DNA from: Silicimonas sp.
GTDB taxonomy: Bacteria; Pseudomonadota; Alphaproteobacteria; Rhodobacterales; Rhodobacteraceae
Assembly (NCBI GenBank): GCA_022820365.1
Contig: JAJEFO010000099.1
Coordinates: 1 to 44,199, forward strand
Direction of reading: 5' to 3'
Length of the DNA: 44,199 nucleotides
Below the pieces are notes generated by a model. That model made no database searches and was not told where the DNA came from. It worked only from the letters and a program-made list of their open reading frames with translations. This document shows, piece after piece, positions 25,980-34,144 of the stretch (position 1 is its first letter; every line of letters begins with the position of its first letter). The position numbers and the translations under genes were made by a program.

Positions 25980-27185
25980 ATGACACGCGAAGCGTGGGCT
26001 TCGGCCGAAGCCAGGCGCATCAGGACAGTGACCAGCACGGCGTCGATCAGCGCGGCGACGCATTGTCGGCTGGACGCATTCCTCCGGCAGCAGACTGTTC
26101 TATGGAACGCCGCGCTCGAAGAACGCATCGACTGCTACCGAAAGACGGGGAAGACCATCACAGCCTTCGACCAGATGAAGTCCCTTACCGTCATTCGCGG
26201 CGAAGACGGGGGCTTCCGGCAATTCAATGTCGGACCGCAACGCTCCGTCCTGCGCCGCGTCGACCGCGCCTTCCAGGCGTTCTTTCGCCGCGCAAGGGCC
26301 GGGGGGAAGCCCGGCTTTCCGCGCTTCAAGGCCAGGCACAGAGGCATCCGCTCGTTCGACATCCCCGATCCCGTGATCCGAGACGGCTCGCTCCGGCTCA
26401 AGGGCATCGGGCGCTTCCGCCTTCCGTCAGTGCCGGCCGGCAGGATACTACAGGCGCGGGTGGTCAAGACGCCGCTCCGGGTCGTGGTCCAGTTCGCCGT
26501 GGAGGGGGAAGTGCCTGACGCCAGGCCGTCCGAACCCGTGGGCATCGATCTGGGCGTCAAGGACCGCGCCATCCTCTCGACGGGCGAGACGGTGCCCGCC
26601 GTCAGCATCGACCGCCGACCGCTCAGGCGGGCGCAGCGCGCCGTGTCGCGGGCGAGGAAGGGGTCGGCGTCCCGCCGGAAGAAGGTCAACGCGCTTCGCC
26701 GGGAGTGGGAGCGGACGAGGATGCGGGAGCGCAACGCGCTCCACAGGATTTCGGCATCGATCGTGAAGAGCCGCAACCGGATCGCCATCGAGGACCTGCA
26801 GGTCTCGAACATGATGCGCAATCCGACGCTGGCGCGGTCGATCGCCGAACAGCAGTGGGGGAGACTCGCGGAGCAACTGGTCTACAAGGCTGAAAGCGCC
26901 GGTGGGTCAGTGGTGCGGGTCGACCCCAAGCACACGAGCACGGACTGCCATGCCTGCGGGCACAGGCAGCCCATGCCATTGGGTGTGCGCGAGTTTGCCT
27001 GCGGCGGCTGCGGTCTGGTGACGGACCGCGATGTCAACGCGGCACGGAACATTCTCCAGCGCGGGATCGCGCTGGCCGGGTGGGACATCGGCCCCTTGGG
27101 TCGTCCCGGCGCGTCCGAGAGTGTTCATGAACCACATGTCGCCGGGTTGCCGGGGCAGGACGCGGAACGGTGTACGGCTGACTGA
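25980..27185 (+). CDS. tnpB: TnpB RNA-guided nuclease (IS1341-type, no transposase)
   Basis: A 401-residue TnpB of usual length. RuvC residues are D190 in PVGIDLGVKDRA, E271 in IAIEDLQVSNMM and D351 in TDRDVNAARNIL. The zinc ribbon is complete, with C323, C326, C341 and C344 (CHACGH...FACGGCG). The helical N-terminal part contains the family segments GGKPGFPRFKARH and SFDIPDP. All features needed for guided DNA cleavage are present. The start at 25980 (MTREAWASAEARR) is preferred; an in-frame ATG at 25905 lies in the left end of the element. The stop at 27183-27185 is inside or next to the right inverted repeat, so the guide RNA overlaps the 3' end of the gene, as is usual for TnpB. Confidence 0.9.
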   Translation: MTREAWASAEARRIRTVTSTASISAATHCRLDAFLRQQTVLWNAALEERIDCYRKTGKTITAFDQMKSLTVIRGEDGGFRQFNVGPQRSVLRRVDRAFQAFFRRARAGGKPGFPRFKARHRGIRSFDIPDPVIRDGSLRLKGIGRFRLPSVPAGRILQARVVKTPLRVVVQFAVEGEVPDARPSEPVGIDLGVKDRAILSTGETVPAVSIDRRPLRRAQRAVSRARKGSASRRKKVNALRREWERTRMRERNALHRISASIVKSRNRIAIEDLQVSNMMRNPTLARSIAEQQWGRLAEQLVYKAESAGGSVVRVDPKHTSTDCHACGHRQPMPLGVREFACGGCGLVTDRDVNAARNILQRGIALAGWDIGPLGRPGASESVHEPHVAGLPGQDAERCTAD

Positions 27186-27209
27186 TGGTTAGTCATGTAT
27201 ATAAATCCC
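27040..27209 (+). ncRNA. Predicted omega/reRNA scaffold of the tnpB element
   Basis: In TnpB systems the guide RNA scaffold overlaps the 3' end of tnpB and runs to the right end, with the guide taken from flanking DNA. Here CCCGGC (27105-27110) can pair with GCCGGG (27141-27146) and GCGTCC (27111-27116) with GGACGC (27158-27163), an a-b-a'-b' order that makes a pseudoknot. CCGG-GTTG-CCGG (27142-27153) is a competing local hairpin. The same pairings survive in the mini-element with one G-U change. The 5' limit given is a guess. The guide would begin at 27210. Confidence 0.45.
27184..27209. repeat. Right terminal inverted repeat of the tnpB element
   Basis: It begins GATGGTTAG and ends ATAAATCCC. 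It is the inverted partner of 25857-25882. Its GTCATGTATAT core matches GTCATATATAT at the right end of the mini-element (31943-31953). Confidence 0.7.
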
Positions 27210-27368
27210 ATGAGTTGGTACGAGGCAAATGAGCTGCCCTATCGGGTCGAGACCTTTGGCTGGGTCGGCTGGTGCGGAGTGTTCACCGAGGACCCCGAAG
27301 GCAACACTGTCGAACTCGTGGCCTATGATGATTCGATCAAGGTCGCATCAGAGCTCGATTCACGCTGA
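27210..27368 (+). pseudogene. C-terminal fragment of the VOC-superfamily gene
   Basis: In frame from 27210 the DNA encodes 52 residues: MSWYEANELPYRVETFGWVG and then WCGVFTEDPEGNTVELVAYD, a clear VOC/glyoxalase C-terminal strand pair with the metal-ligand glutamate in EGNTVELVAY. Together with the 25-codon piece at 25781 it accounts for only about 77 of the usual 125-135 residues, so about 50 codons were lost with or after insertion of the element. The ATG at 27210 comes from the junction and need not be a start. Confidence 0.65.
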
Positions 27369-27412
27369 AAGCAGTATCGACTTCCGCAAAGGGCTTGGCT
27401 TGCAGAAAGGAG

Positions 27413-27440
27413 AAAGAGACCCATCGGGTCCCTTTCAACT
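27413..27440 (+). terminator. Probable intrinsic terminator after the VOC remnant
   Basis: AAGAGACCC and GGGTCCCTT flank the loop ATC, giving a nine-pair stem with one mismatch, followed by a T-rich stretch (TTTCAACTTT). Its position 45 bases after the VOC stop suits the original gene. Confidence 0.55.
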
Positions 27441-27679
27441 TTCCTCCCTGCCGGATTGACCGGTCTTGATTCTTCGGGGACTTATGCAGAGATCCGAGGG
27501 CCGTCAACCAAGATTCGTCTGCACGTCTTTGCTTCCCGCGGCTGGGAGAACTCCTGTTTCGCAGGGATGGCAGTGCACCGGCCTGCCAGGACAAAGCAGA
27601 ACGCAAAACGGCGGCACATCCTCTGGCGAGCTCCGGCAAAATATGCGATCACTCCGGAGACCTGCACCGGGAAAAAGGC

Positions 27680-30475
27680 ATGGCATTCGGCAAGGGACAT
27701 CATCTCAGCCTGATCGACGGCTCCGCATTCGTCTTCCGTGCCTTTCATGCGCTTCCGCCGCTCACGAGAAGGTCCGACGGCCTGCCCGTCGGAGCGGTTT
27801 CGGGCTTTGTCAACATGCTCTGGAAGATGCTGGAGGACAACAAGGGTCCGGATGCCCCGACCCATATGGCCGTCGTCTTTGACAAGGGCTCGCATACGTT
27901 CAGAAACGACCTCTACAAACTGTACAAGGCGAACCGAGAGGAAACGCCCGAGGACCTGCGACCCCAAATCCCGCTGACACGCGATGCCACCCGGGCCTTC
28001 AACATCGCCTGCCTCGAAGAAGAGGGTTACGAGGCCGATGACATCATTGCCACGCTCGCTCGAACGGCCCGCGAAGCCGGCGGACGTGTCACGATCGTGT
28101 CTTCCGACAAGGATCTCATGCAACTCGTCGGAGACGGCGTGGAAATGCATGACGCCATGAAGAACGTCAGGATCGACGCCGAGGGCGTCGAGGAAAGGTT
28201 CGGCGTCAGTCCGAACAAGGTAATCGATGTTCAATCACTGGCCGGCGACAGCGTTGACAACATTCCTGGCGCACCCGGAATCGGCGTCAAGACGGCCGCA
28301 CTCCTGATCAATGAATTCGGCGACCTCGACACCCTTCTCTCAAGGGCAGACGAGATCAAGCAGGAGAAGCGCCGACAGACCCTTATCGAACACAAGGACC
28401 AGATCCTCCTGTCGCGGAAGCTGGTGACGCTGGTCCAGGACATGGACCTGCCCTGTTCCTTGGATTCCCTAGAGGTCAAGGAACCCGCGGCCGATGACCT
28501 TCTGGCCTTCCTGACATCAATGGAATTCCGAACCATTACCGGACGGGTGGCCAAGGCGCTTGGAAGAGAAGTTCCTGCTGCGCAGGAGACCGCTGCCCCG
28601 CAACAGGAGGGCAAGGCAACCGAAACGCCGTCAATTGACCACGACAGCTATGTGCGGATCAGCGACGCTGCGGCGCTCGATGCCTGGGGCGCCGATGCAC
28701 GGGCCGTGGGCCGTATCGCCATCGACACCGAAACAACCGGTCTCGATGAAATGAGGGCCGAACTGGTGGGAATCTCGCTTGCGGTCTGGCCGGGCAAGGC
28801 ATGCTACGTGCCGCTGATCCACAAGACATCGGCCGGGGACGACCTCTTCGAAACCGGCGAGCTTGCCGAAGGCCAGATGAAGGCGGAAGACGCGCTCGCG
28901 ATCCTGAAGCCGATTCTTGAAGACCCCGCCATTCTCAAGATCGGGCAAAACCTGAAATACGACGCGAAAATCCTCGCGCGCCACGGAATGCGGATTACCC
29001 CATTCGACGACACGCTCCTGATGTCCTATGCCATGAATGCCGGCCTTCACGGTCACGGCATGGACACGCTCTCCGAGCGCTACCTCAGCCACCGACCGAT
29101 CGAGATCAAGTCGCTGCTGGGCACCGGCAAGAGCCAGATCACCTTTGACAGGGTCCCGATCGAAGAAGCGGTCAAGTATGCATCCGAGGACGCCGACATT
29201 ACGCTTAGGCTCTGGCAGCAGTTCAAGCCCGAACTGCACAGGAAGAAGGTGACGACAGTCTACGAGACACTGGAGCGTCCGCTTGTACCGGTCTTGGCAC
29301 AAATGGAGATGCACGGCATCAAGGTGGATGCCGGCACGCTTGCACGCATGTCGAACACCTTCGCGCAGAAGATGGCTGAGCTTGAGGCCGCGATTCATGC
29401 GCTCGCAGGCACAAAGTTCAATGTCGGCAGCCCCAGCCAGGTAGGCGACATCCTCTTTGACCGGATGGGCATTGCCGGGGGCAAGAAGGGAAAGACCGGG
29501 AAATACGCCACGCCCGCCGACGTGCTTGAAGATCTGGCTATGGAACACGAACTTCCGGGCCGGGTGCTGGACTGGCGGCAGCTCCAGAAACTCAAATCGA
29601 CATACACCGACTCGTTGCAGGATCATGTCAATCCGGACACCGGCCGCGTTCACACGTCCTACTCCATCGCGGGTGCAAATACGGGACGCCTAGCTTCGAC
29701 CGATCCCAATCTTCAGAACATCCCGGTGCGCACCGAGGAGGGTCGCCGAATCCGCGAAGCGTTCGTCGCCGAGGACGGACATAGCCTTGTCAGTCTCGAC
29801 TACTCGCAGATCGAACTGCGCATTCTTGCCCATGTCGCCGACATCGAGGCGCTGAAGGAGGCATTTCGCGACGGGCAGGACATCCATGCGGCCACGGCGT
29901 CCGAGATGTTCGGCGTACCGCTGGACGAGATGACCGCGGAGGTGAGGCGACAGGCCAAGGCGATTAACTTTGGCGTGATCTACGGTATTTCCGGCTTCGG
30001 CCTGGCGCGAAACCTCCGCATTCCGCGAGCTGAGGCGCAGGGCTTCATTGATCGCTATTTCGAGCGTTTTCCCGGAATACGCGACTACATGGACGAAACG
30101 GTCGCCTTCGCGAAGAAGCATGAACATGTCGAGACGCTCTTCGGGCGCCGCATCAACACACCGGAAATCAACAAGCGCGGTCCGCACGCCGGGTTTGCGC
30201 GACGCGCCGCCATCAACGCTCCCATCCAGGGCACGGCCGCAGACGTCATTCGTCGCGCAATGATCAGAATGCCGGACGCCATCGCCAAGCTTCCTGCAAG
30301 GATGCTCCTGCAAGTGCACGACGAACTCCTCTTCGAGGTCGAAGACTCTGCCGTCGACGACCTGATCGGAATTGCGCGTGACGTCATGGAAGGCGCTGCC
30401 GACCCAGCGGTCCATCTTGATGTCCCGCTGATCGTAGACGCCGGCCAGGGCAGGCACTGGGCTGAGGCGCATTGA
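27680..30475 (+). CDS. polA: DNA polymerase I
   Basis: A 931-residue three-domain Pol I for repair and Okazaki-fragment processing. The 5'-3' nuclease domain covers about residues 1-300 (LSLIDGSAFVFRAFHALPPL, EADDIIATLA, SSDKDLMQLV). The proofreading domain is intact, with D349 and E351 in AIDTETTGLDE and D in GQNLKYDAKIL. In the polymerase domain, D707 lies in motif A (SLDYSQIELRILAH) and D881 in motif C (LQVHDELLFEVE), with the finger-helix segment RRQAKAINFGVIYG between them. The start at 27680 follows GGGAAAAAGG at very short spacing. Proofreading retention is worth noting because several bacterial Pol I enzymes lose it. Confidence 0.97.
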   Translation: MAFGKGHHLSLIDGSAFVFRAFHALPPLTRRSDGLPVGAVSGFVNMLWKMLEDNKGPDAPTHMAVVFDKGSHTFRNDLYKLYKANREETPEDLRPQIPLTRDATRAFNIACLEEEGYEADDIIATLARTAREAGGRVTIVSSDKDLMQLVGDGVEMHDAMKNVRIDAEGVEERFGVSPNKVIDVQSLAGDSVDNIPGAPGIGVKTAALLINEFGDLDTLLSRADEIKQEKRRQTLIEHKDQILLSRKLVTLVQDMDLPCSLDSLEVKEPAADDLLAFLTSMEFRTITGRVAKALGREVPAAQETAAPQQEGKATETPSIDHDSYVRISDAAALDAWGADARAVGRIAIDTETTGLDEMRAELVGISLAVWPGKACYVPLIHKTSAGDDLFETGELAEGQMKAEDALAILKPILEDPAILKIGQNLKYDAKILARHGMRITPFDDTLLMSYAMNAGLHGHGMDTLSERYLSHRPIEIKSLLGTGKSQITFDRVPIEEAVKYASEDADITLRLWQQFKPELHRKKVTTVYETLERPLVPVLAQMEMHGIKVDAGTLARMSNTFAQKMAELEAAIHALAGTKFNVGSPSQVGDILFDRMGIAGGKKGKTGKYATPADVLEDLAMEHELPGRVLDWRQLQKLKSTYTDSLQDHVNPDTGRVHTSYSIAGANTGRLASTDPNLQNIPVRTEEGRRIREAFVAEDGHSLVSLDYSQIELRILAHVADIEALKEAFRDGQDIHAATASEMFGVPLDEMTAEVRRQAKAINFGVIYGISGFGLARNLRIPRAEAQGFIDRYFERFPGIRDYMDETVAFAKKHEHVETLFGRRINTPEINKRGPHAGFARRAAINAPIQGTAADVIRRAMIRMPDAIAKLPARMLLQVHDELLFEVEDSAVDDLIGIARDVMEGAADPAVHLDVPLIVDAGQGRHWAEAH

Positions 30476-30491
30476 ACCGGGCCTGAACGTG

Positions 30492-30926
30492 ATGGCGAGG
30501 AGAGACGCGGCGGACCCGATCAAGGACACAAGGAGGATGATTGCCGAGATGCAACCACGCCTGCATCCTGGAAAGTACGTTTTCTGTTCGGGCATCAGGG
30601 ACGATCTTGCAGTAGACGCCGCGAAAGTGGCCAAGGGCAGCTTCGTCGAGGACGAGGGACTGTCGTTCATCATCCCACAGGAGGAAACGGGCCGACTCGG
30701 AATCGTCGGCGGAATCCCGATGAGGCAAATCACGCTGATGGTCCGGTCCGCGCTCGACGGGGTTGGCTTGACGGCGGCAGTCTCGTCCGCCCTCGCCGCA
30801 CAGGGGATACCGGCGAACGTCGTCGCGGCAGCCCTACACGACCACGTCTTCGTGCCGGCAGATCAGGCGGAAGAAGCCTTGGCCGTCCTGATCGCACGGC
30901 AGGCAGAAGCGCAGGTCGGATCATGA
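30492..30926 (+). CDS. ACT domain-containing protein
   Basis: A 144-residue protein with the ACT_3-type pattern (DUF2241-related): IAEMQPRLHPGKYVFCSG near the start and a C-terminal ACT-like fold ITLMVRSALDGVGLTAAVSS followed by NVVAAALHDHVFVPADQAEE. ACT domains bind amino acids and regulate enzymes or transcription; this family's ligand is unknown. ATG 30492 is preferred to the adjacent GTG 30489. The stop overlaps the start of the YdeI-like gene (ATGA at 30923-30926), so the two are coupled, and both may be read through from polA 16 bases upstream. Confidence 0.8.
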   Translation: MARRDAADPIKDTRRMIAEMQPRLHPGKYVFCSGIRDDLAVDAAKVAKGSFVEDEGLSFIIPQEETGRLGIVGGIPMRQITLMVRSALDGVGLTAAVSSALAAQGIPANVVAAALHDHVFVPADQAEEALAVLIARQAEAQVGS

Positions 30927-31495
30927 GCACGGCAGCGAACAAGCCTCATGTCGAGATACGCTCCTTGAACGAACTCGGGGCGTGGCTAGCAGACAACCAC
31001 GATTCGCCGGAGTCGGTCTGGCTGGTAACCTACAAGAAGGTACACGACGCTCACGTTCCCTGGGGTGACGTGGTTGAAGAGTTGATCGCGTGGGGCTGGA
31101 TTGACAGCGCGGTTCGTTCAGTTGACGAGACACGCTACAAGCACTTGATCTCCCCTCGGAAGGACCGTTCGGCTTGGTCTGCCGCAAGCAAGGGCATCGT
31201 TGAACGGCTCCGAACTGAAGGACGCATGCAGCCGTCGGGCGAAGCACGGATCGCCGTCGCGAAGAAGAACGGCATGTGGACATTCCTTGATGACGTCGAG
31301 CGGCTCGTGGTGCCGGATGATCTGGCCGAGGCGCTTGGCCCGGCACGCTCGACTTTCGAAGAGTGGTCCCGGTCGATCAAGCGCGCTTGGCTCGAAAAGA
31401 TCAAGTGGGCGAAGACCGATCCTACGCGCGCCAAGCGCATCGCCGAATGCGCTGGGGCTGCGAGAGAGAATCTCAAGAACGGAGGCCTTGCCTGA
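30923..31495 (+). CDS. YdeI/OmpD-associated family protein
   Basis: A 190-residue protein of the YdeI family, linked in enteric bacteria to resistance to antimicrobial peptides through the outer membrane. Family features include ESVWLVTYKKVHDAHVPWGD, the following EELIAWGWIDSAVRSVDETRY with TRYKHLISPRK, SAWSAASKGIVERLRTEGRM and, at the C terminus, WLEKIKWAKTDPTRAKRIAE. The length is normal. It is coupled to the ACT gene by a four-base overlap. Its role here is unknown. Confidence 0.85.
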   Translation: MSTAANKPHVEIRSLNELGAWLADNHDSPESVWLVTYKKVHDAHVPWGDVVEELIAWGWIDSAVRSVDETRYKHLISPRKDRSAWSAASKGIVERLRTEGRMQPSGEARIAVAKKNGMWTFLDDVERLVVPDDLAEALGPARSTFEEWSRSIKRAWLEKIKWAKTDPTRAKRIAECAGAARENLKNGGLA

Positions 31496-31613
31496 GAGGG
31501 TATGCCCGGGGCCCAGGCCGACGGTACGCCGCGGAACCAGCGCGGAATTCTTGTCAACCGCCGGCTGCCCCTTTCCTCTGCCCGCCCCCTCTTCTATTAG
31601 TGCGGCAACCTTG

Positions 31614-31621
31614 AAGGGAAA
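31614..31621. repeat. Left copy of direct repeat flanking the mini-element
   Basis: AAGGGAAA recurs exactly at 31961-31968. If the GGA that follows is counted, 11 bases are identical (31614-31624 and 31961-31971), although GGA may belong to the left inverted repeat. It is best read as a target-site duplication of the purL Shine-Dalgarno region. Confidence 0.6.
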
Positions 31622-31960
31622 GGAGATTACATACTTTACTGAAAGGCATGGAGGAAAAGTGCTGCGCTTTCGTTCTGCCCGTGCATTATGCGCGGGAGAG
31701 GGTCAGGTGCGTTCAACAACTGAACCGCAGGGCTGCGAGTGCCGGCGGGAATGTAGCGCACAAGGTCCACAAAGTTGCCGCGATGTCAGTGCGGCACGGA
31801 ACATTCTCCATCGCCTTGTGGCGGAGGCCAGGTGGGTCATCGGCTCCAAGAGTCGTCCCGGTGCGTCCGAGAGTGTTCTTGAAGACTATCGCGCCGGGTT
31901 GCCGGACGAGGACGCGGAACGGTATACGGCTGAAGGATTTCAGTCATATATATGAGCCCC
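31622..31960 (+). mobile_element. Non-autonomous mini-element derived from the tnpB element
   Basis: This 339-bp sequence keeps both ends and the 3' part of the tnpB element but lacks most of tnpB. The left end shares ATTACATACTT (31626-31636) and carries a strong hairpin CCCGTGCATTATGCGCGGG (31678-31696). From about 31770 it follows the tnpB 3' end, including CGGCACGGAACATTCTCCA, TGCGTCCGAGAGTGTTC and GACGCGGAACGGT. The right end has CTGAA/TTCAG in place of TGACT/AGTCA, so the stem is kept by compensating changes. The inverted ends match at about 16 of 23 positions. It is flanked by an 8-11 bp direct repeat. It resembles MITE/PATE-type derivatives. Confidence 0.75.
31780..31960 (+). ncRNA. 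Predicted orphan omega/reRNA-like scaffold upstream of purL
   Basis: The pseudoknot pairings of the full element are retained: CCCGGT (31857-31862) with GCCGGG (31893-31898), using a G-U pair, and GCGTCC (31863-31868) with GGACGC (31910-31915). The CCGG-GTTG-CCGG hairpin is also kept. A guide beginning at 31961 would read through the purL Shine-Dalgarno and start codon. Expression is not shown. The coding capacity here is only a degenerate TnpB tail (RDVSAARNILHRLVAEARW). Confidence 0.35.
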
Positions 31961-31968
31961 AAGGGAAA
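31961..31968. repeat. Right copy of direct repeat; supplies the purL ribosome binding site
   Basis: AAGGGAAA, with GGA following, sits immediately before the purL ATG at 31973 and acts as its Shine-Dalgarno. It is identical to 31614-31621 on the other side of the mini-element. Confidence 0.6.
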
Positions 31969-31972
31969 GGAC

Positions 31973-34144
31973 ATGCAGGAACCCGAGATCACCGAGGATC
32001 TGGTCGCCGCCCACGGGTTCACTCCTGAGGAATACCAGGAAGTTCTCCGCATACTGAACCGAGAGCCGACCTTTACCGAGCTCGGCATATTTTCCGCAAT
32101 GTGGAACGAGCATTGCTCTTACAAGTCATCGAAGAAATGGCTGAAGGCCCTTCCGACGTCTGGACCGCAGGTCATCTGCGGTCCGGGCGAAAACGCCGGC
32201 ATCGTCGACATCGGGGACGGCCAGGCCGTGGTCTTCAAGATGGAAAGCCACAACCATCCTTCGTATATCGAGCCCTATCAGGGAGCGGCGACCGGGGTTG
32301 GAGGCATACTCCGCGACATCTTCACCATGGGCGCAAGACCGGTTGCCGCGATGAACGCGCTCTCCTTCGGCGCGCCCGGCCATCCGAGGACCAAGCGGCT
32401 CGTGTCAGGAGTCGTCGAGGGAATCGGTGGCTACGGCAATGCCTTCGGCGTGCCGACGACAGGAGGCGAAGTGCGGCTTCACAGCAGCTACAACGGAAAC
32501 TGTCTCGTGAACGCCTTTGCCGCCGGCATCGTGGATGCAGACAAGATCTTCTACTCCGCCGCGAGCGGTGTCGGCATGCCGGTTGTCTATCTTGGCGCGA
32601 AGACTGGACGCGACGGCGTGGGAGGCGCCACGATGGCCTCGGCGGAGTTCGACGAAGACAACGAGGACAAGCGACCCACCGTTCAGGTTGGCGATCCATT
32701 CACCGAAAAGCGTCTGCTCGAAGCCTGCCTCGAACTGATGGCCACCGGTGCGGTGATCTCGATCCAAGACATGGGGGCCGCAGGCCTCACCTGCTCTGCG
32801 GTGGAAATGGGCGACAAGGGCGGCCTCGGCGTCAGACTAAATCTTGATGCCGTGCCGCAACGCGAAGACGCCATGACAGCCTACGAAATGATGCTCAGCG
32901 AGAGCCAAGAACGGATGCTGATGGTGCTCAAGCCCGCGTACGAAACAGAGGCAAAGGCGATTTTCGAGAAGTGGGATCTCGACTTCGCGATCGTGGGCGA
33001 GACCATGGAGGAAGACCGCTTCCTCGTCATGCACCAAGGCGAAACCAAGGCGGACCTGCCGCTTTCGCATCTTTCTTCCAGCGCGCCCGAATACGACCGT
33101 CCGTGGGTCGAGACGTCCCCTCCCGCCCCGCTTTCGGACGTACCCGAAATCGACCCGATCGAGGGATTGAAGGCATTGGTCGGTTCGCCAAACTACGCAC
33201 GCAAGCAATGGGTTTGGGAACAGTACGACAGCCAGGTCATGGCCAACACCGTGCGCACACCTGGTCGCGGCCCGGGCATCGTCCGGGACAACGAAACCGG
33301 GAAGATGCTGGCTTTCACTTCTGACGTGACACCCAGGTACGTGAAGGCAAGTCCGTTCGAGGGCGGAAAGCAGGCCGCGGCGGAGGCCTATCGGAACCTG
33401 ACGGCCACTGGAGCCAGGCCGCTTGCAGCAACCGACAACCTGAATTTCGGCAACCCGGAAAAGCCACAGATCATGGGCCAGTTCGTTGGCGCCATCAAGG
33501 GAATTGCAGAGGCCTGCACCGTGCTGGACATGCCGATCGTTTCCGGCAACGTCTCGTTCTACAACGAGACCGACGGCCAGCCGATCCTGCCAACGCCGAC
33601 AATCGGTGCCGTCGGCCTGATCCTGCCAGGGGAAACTCTCGTGGCGAACGAAGTCCAGGACGGTGACTGGGCGCTCGTGGTCGGGAAATCGACAGGATGG
33701 CTTGGGCAATCCGCGCTGCTGGCCGAGGCCTTCGGCCGCGAGGAGGGGGAAGCCCCGGCAGTCGACCTGGCCGCCGAGCGCGCCCACGGCGAATTTGTCA
33801 GGGAACACGTCGCCCTGATTCACGCCGCGACCGACCTGTCAGACGGCGGCCTTGCGCTTGCGGCTTTCGAATTGGCGGATGCGGCTGGCCTCGGCATCAC
33901 CCTTGACACGGATGAAGTTGGCGCCCTGTTCGGCGAGGACCAGGCCCGCTACCTGATTGCCTGCGGCTTCGACCAGGCCGAAGCCATAATGGCAGCGGCA
34001 TCCCGTGCCGGCATTCCCGTCAGCCAAGTCGGACGCTTCGGTGGAAACCAGATCTCGTTCGGCGGTGCTTCGGCACCGCTCGCCGAACTCTCCGAACTTT
34101 ACCGCAGCGCCTTTGCCGACGTGCTTTCGTTGCATGATGGCTAG
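31973..34144 (+). CDS. purL: Phosphoribosylformylglycinamidine synthase subunit PurL (small type)
   Basis: A 723-residue PurL of the small, three-component type that works with PurQ and PurS in purine synthesis, turning FGAR into FGAM with ATP and glutamine-derived ammonia. The catalytic His is H47 in [14 protein letters not shown]; the substrate and ATP segments [25 protein letters not shown] and [10 protein letters not shown] follow. The second half repeats the fold ([29 protein letters not shown]). The start at 31973 fits the family and follows AAGGGAAAGGA. An in-frame ATG at 31952 lies in the mini-element and would add seven foreign residues. The insertion puts at least 339 bases between any older promoter and the gene. 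Confidence 0.96.
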   Translation: MQEPEITEDLVAAHGFTPEEYQEVLRILNREPTFTELGIFSAMWNEHCSYKSSKKWLKALPTSGPQVICGPGENAGIVDIGDGQAVVFKMESHNHPSYIEPYQGAATGVGGILRDIFTMGARPVAAMNALSFGAPGHPRTKRLVSGVVEGIGGYGNAFGVPTTGGEVRLHSSYNGNCLVNAFAAGIVDADKIFYSAASGVGMPVVYLGAKTGRDGVGGATMASAEFDEDNEDKRPTVQVGDPFTEKRLLEACLELMATGAVISIQDMGAAGLTCSAVEMGDKGGLGVRLNLDAVPQREDAMTAYEMMLSESQERMLMVLKPAYETEAKAIFEKWDLDFAIVGETMEEDRFLVMHQGETKADLPLSHLSSSAPEYDRPWVETSPPAPLSDVPEIDPIEGLKALVGSPNYARKQWVWEQYDSQVMANTVRTPGRGPGIVRDNETGKMLAFTSDVTPRYVKASPFEGGKQAAAEAYRNLTATGARPLAATDNLNFGNPEKPQIMGQFVGAIKGIAEACTVLDMPIVSGNVSFYNETDGQPILPTPTIGAVGLILPGETLVANEVQDGDWALVVGKSTGWLGQSALLAEAFGREEGEAPAVDLAAERAHGEFVREHVALIHAATDLSDGGLALAAFELADAAGLGITLDTDEVGALFGEDQARYLIACGFDQAEAIMAAASRAGIPVSQVGRFGGNQISFGGASAPLAELSELYRSAFADVLSLHDG

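Larger units (their letters stand above)
25857..27209 (+). mobile_element. TnpB-only insertion element with 26-bp terminal inverted repeats
   Basis: The 1353-bp element carries one gene, tnpB, and no transposase. Its ends are imperfect inverted repeats: 25857-25882 and the complement of 27184-27209 agree at 22 of 26 positions by hand alignment, both beginning GGGA and ending CTAACCATC. A weak hairpin (CATATGTGCATTGTGTGTG) lies at 25911-25929, and TGACT/AGTCA pair near the right end. It splits a VOC gene whose middle third is missing, and no flanking direct repeat was found. A deleted relative is at 31622-31960. A DDE or other transposase acting in trans is possible but not identified. Confidence 0.75.

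Noticed and set aside
25840-27225. Target-site duplication around the full tnpB element
   Set aside because: CATGGGA on the left and CCCATGAG on the right are inverted, not direct, and partly belong to the terminal repeats. No direct repeat was found.
31952-31972. Upstream ATG of purL inside the mini-element
   Set aside because: It would add seven residues encoded by the element end; ATG 31973 has the AAGGGAAAGGA ribosome site and the family start.
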